The translations under genes and the position numbers were made by a program. DNA of 64,000 nt from contig CANTUQ010000060.1 in assembly GCA_947683425.1 (NCBI GenBank), positions 682,001 to 746,000 on the forward strand, given 5' to 3'. Shown in pieces: positions 20,900 through 31,984 of this stretch. The DNA comes from Excoecaria cochinchinensis. Its lineage: Eukaryota; Streptophyta; Magnoliopsida; Malpighiales; Euphorbiaceae. Under the pieces are notes generated by a model, which did not search any database, had not been told where the DNA came from, and saw only the letters and a program-made list of their open reading frames with translations. The first letter of the stretch is position 1. Each line of letters starts with the position of its first letter.

Positions 20900-21574
20900 G
20901 TTAAGGATTTTAAGTCGAGACCTGATATATCTATTTACCATAATGATGCCATTTTTAAGGGAGATAAATCATTCGTTAAGGATTTTAAGCCGGGGCCTGA
21001 TATATCCATTTATCACGATGATACTCTTTTTAAGGGACATAAATTATTCGTTAAGGATTTTAAGTCAAAAACTGATATATCTATTTACCGCAATAATGTC
21101 CTTAAGAAGAAAGATGAATCTTTTGTTAAAGATTTTTAACCAAGACCCGACATTACTATTTATCATAGTGATGAAGTTCTGAAGGATGATAAATCTTTTG
21201 TTAAGGATTTCTAACCTAGTAACCTGGGCCAGATGTTACGATGAGAGAAGCAAGTGTGTATTATGCTTATTTGTATGTGTGATGATTAGCTGAATTTGAA
21301 TAAAGCTTCTTGTATTTGAATAATATTTTATTGTATTTAAATAATTAATATATTTTTTATGTATTTGATAATTACGCTAAATCAAGAGGTAAATGAATCA
21401 GTATTGGAACTGTTTCTTTACATTTCTTTAAAATCTGGATGCATTTTTCGTGGTTTCAATCATGCTGAACCCACTGCATACGTTCATATGTATGTAAACT
21501 TTTCATTTGATAGAAAAACAAAATTGCACTAATTAATTTTTATAATTAGATGATATATTAATAATATTACTAAT

Positions 21575-22630
21575 TGATAGTATCGCTATCCTCTTATCTC
21601 ACATCGGCTGGCGAATAGATGAAAGTGAACCTTAAATAAAGTCATGGACACCTTCTTCTGTACAACGCGTTTTAAAATCTTGAGAGTTACAGCCCAAAAC
21701 GGACAATATTTACAGTGCTCGGTGTATCATTTGGTGATTTCATTGAGAGACGAAAGCAGCGCCCAAAGCGGCCAGTCCCGTAAACAGCCAGTCCCGAAGA
21801 CCTCTCCTTGGGAGGGGAAATAGTGATAACATCGCTATCCTTCTATCCCACATCAGCTGGCGAAAAGATAAAAGTGGACCTTAAATAAGGCTATGGACAC
21901 CTTTCCCTGTACGACGCGTTTTAAAACCGTAAGAGTTCCGGTCCAAAACAGATAATATCTACAGTACCCGGTGTATCATTTGGTACTTTCGTTTAGAGAC
22001 GAGAGCAGCGCCCGATCGGCAGTGCCCAAAGCGGCCAGTCCCGAAAACCTCTCATCGGGAGGGAGAATAGTGATAGAATCGCTATCCTCCTACCTACATC
22101 GGCTGGCGAAAAGATGAAAGTGGACCTTAAATAAGGCCATGGACACCTTCCCCTGTACGACGCGTTTTAAAGCCGTGATCGTTTCGGGTTAAAGCGGACA
22201 ATATGTACAGTGCCCAGTGTATCATTTAGTGATAGCATCGCTATCCTCCTATCCCACATCGGCTGACGAAAAAATGAAAGTGAATCTTAAATAAGGCCAT
22301 GGACACCTTCCCCTGTACGACGCGTTTTAAAGTCGTGAGTACTCCTACTCAAAGCGGACAATATGTACAGTGCCTGTTGTATCATTTGTTACTTTCATTG
22401 AGAGACGAGAGCAGCGCCCAATCGACAGCGCTCAAAGTGGCCAGTCCCGAAAATCTCTCATCGGGAGGGGGAAAGTGATAGCATCGCTATCCTCCTATCC
22501 CACATCGGGTGGCGAAGAGATGAAAGTGGACCTTAAATAAGGTCATTGACACTTTTCCTTGTACGACGCGTTTTAAAGACGTGAGAATTTCGGCTCAAAA
22601 CGGACAATATTTACAGTGCCCGGTGTATCG
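21575..22630 (+). mobile_element. Tandem TRIM: five LTRs within one target duplication
   Basis: Five copies of a roughly 155-bp LTR (TGATAGCATCGC...GTGTATCA) lie at 21575-21729, 21824-21978, 22071-22224, 22230-22384 and 22476-22630. Three intervals are about 92 bp and hold a primer-binding site (TTTGGTG.TTTCATTGAGAG) and a purine-rich tract (GGGAGGGGGAA); one is reduced to 5 bp. No coding sequence is present. The array is bounded by CTAAT at 21570-21574 and 22631-22635. The last LTR ends TCG instead of TCA. Confidence 0.88.
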
Positions 22631-22635
22631 CTAAT

Positions 22636-23606
22636 TACTTTTTTAACATTTTTTTAAATTTACCCCTCAAATAATTTTTTTTTCTTAAATTGGATTTTGA
22701 CAAAATTCATAAAACATACCAATAATATATTCACACATATGCATGCTAATTAAAAAAAAAAATCACAATTAGTTTAAGAATAAGAAAAGAATCTCTTAGT
22801 TTAAGAATAGGAAAGGGATCATGGATTTTGGATTCCATTGTTAAAATTTATTGCTAAATGGTTATACTATACTACATTTCAAAAAAAAATGGTTATACTA
22901 AATTTTAGACGGAAAACTTGATGGAAAGTTATATTTTAAAAAAAACCTTAAAAGATTAGGATCATGGTTTTTTTTTTTTTAATTTGGAGGCTAAAATGAA
23001 AACATGATCATATGTTGGAGAAATTTTTGTAATTAATCCTAAAAAAATGAAAACATGATCATATGTTGGAGAAACTTTTGTCATTTTTTTTTTTGTGATA
23101 GACATTGCCCTTTTTACTTTTTAGTACCTTTTTTTTCTTTTCGAAATATGGTCACCACTCACCAGACACACCACTGCAAGTCTGATAAGCTGAATTCATT
23201 GCTTTTGGGCCATTTCTAGAATGGGCCTCTCTTCGACAGATCTTTGACCTGGGGCTGTTGGTTCTGAATTATTATCATAACCCATGCCTACTAGGACCAT
23301 AAGCCCACTAAGTATTGTATTTTCCTTTGCAATTGTTTTTTTTTTAAGAAATTAATCTCTATTTTTTAGGGGAAAGAAATTAATCGCTTAATATGTTTTT
23401 TATATATATATAATAATGTCTTCCTATGTTTTCAGTTCTCTACTTTTTTATTACATAAAAATAAAAAATTAAATTATTTTAAATTTTGACAAATTAAACT
23501 CTTTTTTATCTATTTTATAGATTATAAAATCACATGTTTAAATTTAATTGTATATGTGTCCTGGAATAAATGAACCCCTAAAATTGTCAAAATGGACATA
23601 ATTTAA
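22636..23606. other. AT-rich intergenic DNA with a short direct repeat
   Basis: No gene is visible. The segment ATGAAAACATGATCATATG followed by TTGGAGAAA occurs twice, at about 22996 and 23047, as a tandem-type duplication of about 50 bp. Confidence 0.6.
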
Positions 23607-24389
23607 GGCTCTGATCGGAACAAATGAATTCAATTTGTAGAATTCATTTACAAATGAATTCCATATGGAATTCATTTGTAAATGAATTTCTATGTTTGGA
23701 ATAAAATTATTAAAATATATAATTGAAAATGAATTCCTTATTTTTATGTTTGGAATAAATGAATAAATGAATTCATTTCTATATTATTTACTAAAATATC
23801 CTTAATGCCAATTTTGATATCTTCTTTTAATTACTTCAAATAAAAAAAAATAACAACCATTAATTATCATTTTAAAATTTATTATTAATTTAATTACTCT
23901 CAATTTTGATTTATTATTTCAATTTCAATTATTTTCAATTTTCAATTTTGATATTTTCTTTCAATTTCAATTACTCTCAATAAAAAAAAACCGCACATAC
24001 CGAATAAAACTGATAAGTAAAAATTCAATGGAGATAAGTAAAAATCTGGTGATGGTGGTTTTGGATGACAGAAAAATAGTAATAAAAGAAGAAAAAGAAC
24101 AGTGATGGAATAAAAATAATAACAGATTACGTTAACTATATAAAAGAAATTTATTTATAATAAATAATTAAAAGGGTATTATAGTCTTTTCAATTTTAGC
24201 TCTTAAAAACGTGGAATTCATTTGCAAATTCCACCTATTTTGATGGAATTTGGTGAAAGCATAATGAATTCCATGGAATTCAATTCTATGAATTCAATTT
24301 CTATTTTTTTTGCATTCCAAGCATGAGAAATGAGAATTACAAATGAATTCTATAAAATTTTATGGAATTCATTTATTCCAAGCGGAGTC
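23607..24389. mobile_element. Tourist-like (PIF/Harbinger type) MITE
   Basis: TAA at 23604-23606 and 24390-24392 flanks a 783-bp element. Its left end GGCTCTGATCGG pairs with GACTCCGCTTGG read inward from the right. Both subterminal regions repeat AAATGAATTC-type motifs in inverted orientation. A 3-bp TAA target and GGCYC ends fit Tourist MITEs. There is no coding capacity. Confidence 0.75.
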
Positions 24390-24553
24390 TAAGTGTACCA
24401 CCTGTGACTGTGAATGTTTGCCGTATGAGATAATAATAAAATTGTCATATTTTGAAAATTTTCAAATTAGAAACGACAAAAAAAGTTTAGAAATAAAATT
24501 AATCCATTTCAAAATTTTAAGGTAAAAAAATGGCTTATTCCTAATAGTACTAA

Positions 24554-25305
24554 GGACCCGTTTGGCATATCTTTTTTAAGGAGAAAAAATTGATTAAGAG
24601 ATAAAAAGTTGATTATGGGACAAAAATAAATGTTTGTTAAATGATAATTTTAGAAAAATCAATTTTTTGAAAAGTGAAAAATCCTTCTATTAGAAAAAGA
24701 TAGAAATTAAAACTTTTCAAAAAAACTGATTTTCAATTTTTAAAGGCAGCAGATTTAATATTTTTTTTAGACAAAAATATCCCTTATTTTATTTCATAAT
24801 AACAATTATATCTAATATAATTTTTTTTTTGGTCTTTCTCTTATCTTACCACCCAAAATCATCTGATGTTAAAAATAATTATGTTATTTTTTTCTCTTCT
24901 CTTTTTTTATCATCCAAAATAATATATAAAATTAATTAAGAAAACAATATATATATTTTTAATTTTTTTATGTTATATTTATTTTTATTTAATTATATAT
25001 GAAAATATATGGTCTTAATAATTTAGTGAAGTAAAAAAATTCAACTAAGTGGAAATTATTATTATTTTTTAGTGAGATTTTGAATATAATATATTAAAAT
25101 TTATATATATCATTTTTTATTTTTTATCCTAAAAAGTAATTTTTAATCATATCATTTACCAAACAGTTGACAACTGTTTTTGATTTTATAAATTATTTTG
25201 AATTTTATTTACCAAACAGTTATCTACTTTTCGACATACAGTTTTTTGAAATACAACTTTTTTCAATTGAAAAAACTGTTTTCATAAGTATTACCAAACT
25301 GGTTT
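24554..25305. mobile_element. Second Tourist-like MITE
   Basis: TAA at 24551-24553 and 25306-25308 flanks a 752-bp AT-rich element. The ends GGACCCGTTTGGC and (from the right) AAACCAGTTTGGT are imperfect inverted repeats. Subterminal A/T runs also mirror each other. No gene is present. Confidence 0.65.
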
Positions 25306-25898
25306 TAATAATAATTCATGCATATTAATATTCATGGTTTATTTGGCGAATGAAAAATTATTAATAATTTTTTAAAAACTTATTAATAATAAATATTTCA
25401 GTCTCCATTTTATTTTTTCATCAAAAAAACTTATTAATTATTCTATGGTTTACTAATTTACTCTTCAACAAAAAGACAATTAACGGACATATTGATTGCA
25501 GAAAAAGTGTTTTAAATATTAATGGTATTTTAAAAGTTAAATATATATTTATTGTAATAAGGTTTTATTTATAAGTTCAAATTTAAATATATTCAAATAT
25601 ATGATGGTCAAAATTTATTTGTAAATAATAAATGGACTGAGTTGGTAACATATGTGAAATAAAAATTCTCTATATTTAAAGAGTAAAAACTATGCACTGA
25701 CTGCAAGTGCACAGGATTACAAACGATGAATCCGCGTCAAATTTTCTATCGCCAGATACAACATTGACGCAACTCGACTATAAAACTCTCTTCATTTTCC
25801 GTGGAAGCAATAAATTCGCATCTGCTGATAACAGTCCACAGAAATGGTGTATATCTTCGTCACTCCTTAGACCCAAAAACCCTCGACGAATCAGCTCA
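25306..25898. promoter_or_regulatory. SWI3D upstream region
   Basis: The stretch up to about 25650 is AT-rich and without features. A possible TATA box, CTATAAAACT, is at 25778-25787, which would give a 5' leader of roughly 85 nt. No other regulatory site is recognised. Confidence 0.4.
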
Positions 25899-28800
25899 AT
25901 GGAGGAGAAACCGGCGGGAAGCTCAGCCGCAGCAGGTGCGGAGTCACCGGCGTCAGTTGAGCCCGCGTCTTCACGGCGCCGAGCCGGAGCGCAGAAGAGG
26001 AAGGCCAACGCGCTCTTAACATCCACCTCTTCATCTACACCGTCCAAACGGCTAACTCGCGAGAAGGCAGCGATCTCTCACCCGTCGGTCCACAACGGCG
26101 GCCCGTTAACCAGAGCACGGCAGAGCCCTAACAATTTGGCTTCTTCAGCTTCCGCCGCTGGATTTAAGCTCGAGGAGAAAGTGACTTTGCCGGCATCGGA
26201 AGCGGCTACGGTGAAGGCACTGGAGGAGGAGTTGAGTAAGTTGGAGGCGTTGAAGGCAGCAATAGAGGCGGAGTTTGAGGTTATTAGATCTCGAGATTCA
26301 AATGCTCATGTGGTGCCTAACCATTGCGGTGAGTATTGCCGATTTTTTCCTGTTCTGTGTTTTGGTTGCTGAGGAAAAAAAAAGCGAAATTTGGCCCTTT
26401 ATGTTGTTACGTTTTCTAAATTTGGTTCAATCACAGCAAGTCTTAATTTGAGTTTTTGTTTACAAGTTATTTTTTTTTGCCTGCGGTCTCATGGAACTTC
26501 TGTAATTGGACATTTTGATGGAATTCTAGTGGCTTTTAATGGCGAGGAAACCTAGGAATTGTTATTAGGTCATTGGAGCTAAATTGGTGAATCCAAGGCT
26601 TTGTTTGGAATTTTGCTTGATTTCTGCTATGTGGACTGTTGCAAATGTTAACTGAAGAGACACAAAGTTCGCTTCGCTTGTGTCCATGTGATTTTTTCCT
26701 ACACCTTTTATTTTCTCTTTCTTACTCTTTCCTTATTTTTCTTTCATTCAATTTTAGTCATAATTTTTCTTTCTTTTGGCCGAGTAAAAAGAAATTGAGA
26801 GTTTCACATTGTCACAGTTGGTCCATTTAGTGTGTAGTTCACCGAGGTTTCAGAATTTTCTGTTGACTCAATGCACTTGTAGACAAGCTAGTCCTTTTGC
26901 TTTAAGGAGCGGTGTTGGAGTTAGTCTTTTAATTTATATTTGTAATCTTCTTCATTTGTAAAGGAGGGTGGCAGAGGTTATTTTTTTCCATTTCAGTTCT
27001 ATATATGACCTCATTGGTGTCATTTTAGCTTGTTTGAGTAGAATCTTTCATGTTTCTAGTGAGAACATTTGAGTCCTTCAAGTATTTTGAAATCATTGTT
27101 TTGCTAAATTGCAATTCAAACTTCAGTTTTCATGCATTTAATAGGCCTTTGCACCATTTAAGTTCTTCAAATGTGAGGTCGTTTAGCAATACTTATCAAA
27201 ACAAGGACATAAGCAATTATCTGAATGTTACCTAATTAAGCTATGTTGCTCTATTTGGGTTACAGGTTGGTTTTCCTGGACGAAAATTCACTCCCTTGAG
27301 GAGCGTGCATTGCCTTCATTCTTCAATGGGAAGTCCCAAATTCGGACACCAGATACCTATATGGAGATACGCAATTGGATTGTGAAAAAATTTCATCAAA
27401 ACCCAAATGTACAGATTGAATTGAAAGATCTTTTAGAGCTTGAAGTTGCTGATGTAGATGCAAGGCAAGAAGTGCAAGAGTTCCTGGACTACTGGGGATT
27501 GATTAATTTCCACCCATTCCCACAGATAGATTCTACTGCCAATAATGATGGTGATGAAGCAGCAAAAAAGGAATTGTTACTTGAAAAATTGTTCCGCTTT
27601 GAGACCATTCAACCATCACCACCTGCTGTTGCGAAGCCTAACCCATCAGCTCCAACCATGCCATCAAGGTTGTTTCCAGAGTCTTCATTTGTAGAAGAAT
27701 TGGTGAGGCCTGAGGGACCAGCAGTCGAGTACCACTGCAATTCTTGTTCAGCTGATTGCTCTCGCAAACGTTACCATTGCCAGAAGCAGGTTGGTTGTTT
27801 CCTAGAATATCTCTGTTGCTTGTTGTATAAGGAAGAGACACCTTGCAGTACTCAATTGCTTTCTGGAGGTCCCAGTTTTGAACTGCATGAATTATTTAAA
27901 AGTGCTTAGTGGTCAAGCTCAAACATAACCAAAAGATGCCAAATCTCTTTGGTAGCTATAATTTTAATTGGCAGAATTTTCACTCCAAGCCAATATTAAA
28001 ACCTTGGGCATATAATGGGGATGAAATGTGTGCCAAAACTGTTTGAGGTGCTAGATATATGATAATTTTGTAAGGGGGCTATTGCATTTTCTTGTGGACA
28101 TAATCTTATGCTTTCCATGTTGAAGTTCTTATGTTTGGGACTGCTTCATGCTGAAAAGGCTTCCTGTTCGCAGGATTGAATTGGAATCCAGATGGTAGGA
28201 TGGGAATAATTAAAAACTAAATCATATTAGTTTACGTTAGCTGTGGTGATTGATAGTTCGAATGTCGAAAATTCTGGCCAGCCAGTTGATTTGATATTTT
28301 CATTGAGATATTTTGCTGGACAGGAAGCCAGTAAGATGCTTCTTTAAAGTCATATCACTGTGTTCTCCCTTTTGGGAATTGCTATTGTATAAATCAAATT
28401 ATTCTTTGGACCCTGTTGTGCTTAGTTTGACTTCTAAATTTGTTTTTTCCATTCACAGAAGTTTCTGAGAATGACACTCCATAGAACAGAGTAGAAATAT
28501 ATATGTATGCGTGTTTATTTGTATGTATATGTATATATGTGTATATATATGCATGTCCTTCTCAAGACTTAACGTATCAGAATATATGTGTGTGTGTTTA
28601 TATGTATGTATATGTATATATGTGTATGTATATACCTGTTCTTATCAAGACTAACATATCAGAATGTGTGTATGTGCATGCGTGTGCACGTGTCCGTCTG
28701 TGTGTGTATTACCCTTTTGTCTACATTTAATCACAGAACCTATTCAGCGTGTGCAAATAGTGGTTGATAAGAAACTCCCGTACCCTCTTGTTTCTTTGTT

Positions 28801-31800
28801 TGCACGAGAAGCAATGTCATGAATCCACAAGTTGCTGGCATTGAATGTAAGGTGCTGGTATATATGAAAACTCGTATAAGTGATTTTTATTTTCTCATAG
28901 AATTTCATGATCAATGAATAAATTTAACACACTTCATATTACCCAAGATCTTCAATTCTGATTATGTTCTTGCTTGACAGGCAGATTATGATTTATGTGC
29001 TGATTGCTTTAATAATGGGAAATTTGGCTCAAACATGTCATCATCAGATTTTATTCTCATGGAGCCTGCAGAGGCTCATGGTGTAAGTGGTGGAAAATGG
29101 ACAGATCAGGAGACCCTCCTCCTCCTCGAAGCATTGGAACTTTATAAAGAAAATTGGAATGAGATTGCTGAGCATGTTGCCACCAAAACTAAAGCTCAAT
29201 GTATATTGCATTTTGTTCAAATGCCAATTGAGGATGTCTTTTTTGACCATGATGGTGATGTAGTTGGGATTCCCAAAGAAACTGCAGGTCCACCCGCAGA
29301 TGTTGATGACTCATCTGTTCTGAAAGATGGGACTGAAAGAAGTGAGGATAAAAGTGTTGCTGAGGAGGATGAACCCCACTCTTCACCAGTGGAAGCTCCA
29401 AAACCAGAAGATGCCAATGAAGTGAAAGCTCATCAAGAAACTGCCAAACCTGACATTGCCAGTGAAATGATAAATGATGAGGAAAAGCTAAAGGATGGCA
29501 ATGAAGTGAAGGATGCTCAACATACTCACGAAAATATTGCACTTCGAGCTCTTACAGAAGCATTTGAAGGTGTTGGGTATTTTCCTACTCCTGAAATCAG
29601 ACTTTCATTTGCTGAAGTTGGAAATCCAGTCATGGCTTTGGTACGTAAGTCTTAATATGCTGAAAATTGGGGCATTTTTATCAGGTGCATCTGGAAATAA
29701 AATCACTAAAAACAGCACTGAAGATATACTAGTGTAAAATTTTGATGAGACGTTAATATTTGTTTAATATGGAATAAGTCAATTATAATAATGCTCAAAA
29801 CAAAATTGCTTCAGGTGTGTTTTAAAGTGACACTAGAAAGCAAAGGTATGCTTATTGTGTTTGGCTGCTTTGCATCCATGGATTATATGGAAAGTGACAA
29901 TATTCACATCTTCAATGTGAATATTGTTGTACCTCTCTGTCCATCTTTTCTCTCTCCCCTTCTTTCTCTGTGCCAGACAGAAAGGGTTGAGGTTGTGGCC
30001 ACGAGATTACACCTACCCTTCTGGGAAGTAATTTTACAGTTCAGCTTCAAAATGAGTTTGTGCCTTAAAATTGACCTGTTGTCCTTTCCTTTACAGGCAG
30101 CATTTTTGGGAAAACTGGTGGGTAGTGATGTTGCTGCGGCTTCAGCATGCAGCGCTTTGAAATGCTTTAATAGTGATTCCCCAGGCATCCAGCTGGCAGC
30201 TCGGCACTGCTTTCTCTTGGAAGATCCACCAGATGAGCAGAAGGAACCAGTTGGATTTGATGGGTACATAAGGCTTTTCCCATGCATTTTTCATTCTTTT
30301 TTTTTTTTTTGGCTGTGGATTTTTCTCATGTTTAAAGAGATATTTCGCAGCGCCATTGAAATGGCTCAAGATGCTTCCAAAGATAGCCAGGAGGGTCAAG
30401 CCAAGAAAGGAGATGATGCTACCTCAATTTTGGATGGTCGTGATTTGACAAATGATGATAGTAACAATAAATATGAAGGTTCTGCTACAAAAGAAAAACT
30501 GCAATCAGATTCTTCAAATGATGATTCCGTGGAGAAAGCAAATACTGCAAATGTACCGGGCAATGCAATTGCTACTGAGGAAGTCGAACCTGGTAAATTG
30601 AAGGAGTCTAGTGGATTGGAGTTGGAGTTACAAAAAGAACCAAATGAGATATCAGAGTTGAGCCCTAAAAAAGAATCAAATGAGATTTCTTCCAAGTCTG
30701 AGTGTGAACCAAGTTCCATGAAGAAGACAGAAGGATCTTCAAAAGCCATGCATTCTCAGTTTGCAGAGGTCTCTAAGGATACGGATACAGTTTCGGATTC
30801 TATACCTTCACAAAATGATAATGCTTGTCAATCAGTTCCATCAGTTTCAGTTGAAGAGCCCTCTGAAGCTGCTGAGGCATCAAAAGATGTGGACATGGTG
30901 TTAGATTCTCTACCCAAGGAAAAGGAGAAGGAAACAATGAAATCAAATTTGGTACAAGAGCAATCTGAGCCTGCTGAGGCACCCAAAGATATGGACATGT
31001 TGTCTTCGCTGCCTTTAGAAGTGGAGGAATCTAAGCAGCCAGTGGCACCAGATCCAGCTTTTGAAAATGGAGCTACTAAAGGTCTCTCTCTCTCTCTCTC
31101 TCTCTGTCTCTCCCTCTCTTAGTTGTGGGGTATAAGGGAAGGTCTAGCTATTTGTGATGATGGGACTTGGAACAGTATAGGCAAGAGTCAATTTTTCATA
31201 TCAGTAAGAAGAGTTATGTCATTAAAGTGTTCATCCTTTTACAGGATTGGTATGAGCTCAGTTAATTTGAGATACTTACTCTGAGTTTCTTTTTTCCCCT
31301 TCAATTTTTATGACTTCATTTTGGTTATTCTTTGCAGTTGAGGGCCAAAAGGACAGTAAGAAAGGGAAGCCTGACTGTAAGGAACTTAAAGATGATCATA
31401 ACATCCATAAAATAAAGCGTGCTGCAGTTTCTGCAATCTCAGCAGCAGCAGTAAAAGCAAAACTTCTTGCAAACCAGGAAGAAGACCAAATTCGACATCT
31501 TGCTGCATCATTGATAGAAAAGCAGGTATTTTCACATATTAGTGTTCTTCAATGTTATTATCTAATGATCAAATAAATTGGATCTGTGTGATTGTTCTTT
31601 TTATTGCAGTTGCATAAGCTGGACATGAAGTTGGCATTCTTTAATGAAATGGACCATGTAATAATGAGGGTGAGGGAACAACTTGACAGGTCTAGACAGA
31701 AGCTGTACCATGAGAGAGCACAGATAATTGCATCCCGACTTGGGGTGCCACCATCCTCATCTAGAGGAATGCCACCGACGTTACCCACAAACAGGATTGC

Positions 31801-31984
31801 GACGAACTTTGCAAACTCAATTCCGAGACCCCCTATGAGCATGACTTCTCAAAGGCCACCAATTTCTAGACCTATGGGAACTATGCCTCCTATCCCTTCC
31901 AACCCATTTGTATCAACAGCTACAGTAGGAAATCCTATTCATCCTTCAGGCCAGGACAAACTTTCTTCAGTTGGGACAAAGTAG
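25899..31984 (+). CDS. SWI3D: SWI/SNF complex subunit SWI3D-like, seven coding exons, 1024 aa
   Basis: Coding exons: 25899-26328, 27266-27789, 28981-29640, 30097-30263, 30351-31081, 31338-31525, 31610-31984; all GT/AG and frame-consistent. SWI3 proteins are scaffold subunits of plant SWI/SNF chromatin-remodelling complexes in the nucleus. Approximate residues: Ala/Ser-rich N-terminus; SWIRM 150-232 (SLEERALPSFF, YWGLINFHPF); ZZ-type zinc finger 296-333 (YHCNSCSADC, DYDLCADCF), which distinguishes class D from other SWI3 proteins; SANT 356-400 (KWTDQETLLLLEALE); SWIRM-associated region from about 500; a long acidic, repetitive linker encoded by exon 5; C-terminal coiled coil about 860-945; Pro/Met-rich tail. 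The start at MEEKPAG is the first Met close to the conserved domains, though the frame is open further upstream. Intron 2 holds a TG/TA-rich repeat near 28500-28640. Length is close to the Arabidopsis protein. No defect was seen. Confidence 0.94.

Larger units (their letters stand above)
9995..21139 (+). pseudogene. Organ-specific protein S2/P4-like gene, split by Tat-A
   Basis: Exon 1 (9995-10057) encodes a start and hydrophobic stretch that looks like a secretory signal peptide. The intron 10058-10250 has GT/AG ends and a long AT microsatellite. Exon 2 starts at 10251 with RKDMGEYWKDQNMPE, the family's N-terminal signature, followed by repeats of about 24 residues of the form FxxDFxxRPDISIYHNDxxxK. 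At 10642 exon 2 is cut by the Tat-A retrotransposon. Coding resumes at 20905 in the same frame once one copy of the 5-bp duplication (GTTAA) is discounted, and runs to a TAA at 21137-21139. Another in-frame repeat follows, up to a second stop at 21212-21214, so an older nonsense change had probably already shortened the protein. Small secreted repeat proteins of this family have tissue-restricted expression; their biochemical role is unknown. A poly(A) signal AATAAA is at 21299-21304. The insertion should abolish normal product. Confidence 0.88.

Noticed and set aside
20888..20904. A new ORF starting in the Tat-A 3' LTR and running into the organ-specific gene
   Set aside because: The frame is open by chance across the LTR end; there is no reason to think it is a real fusion start.
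28503..28730. Open frame rich in Cys, Tyr and Val
   Set aside because: It is translation of a TG/TA microsatellite inside SWI3D intron 2.
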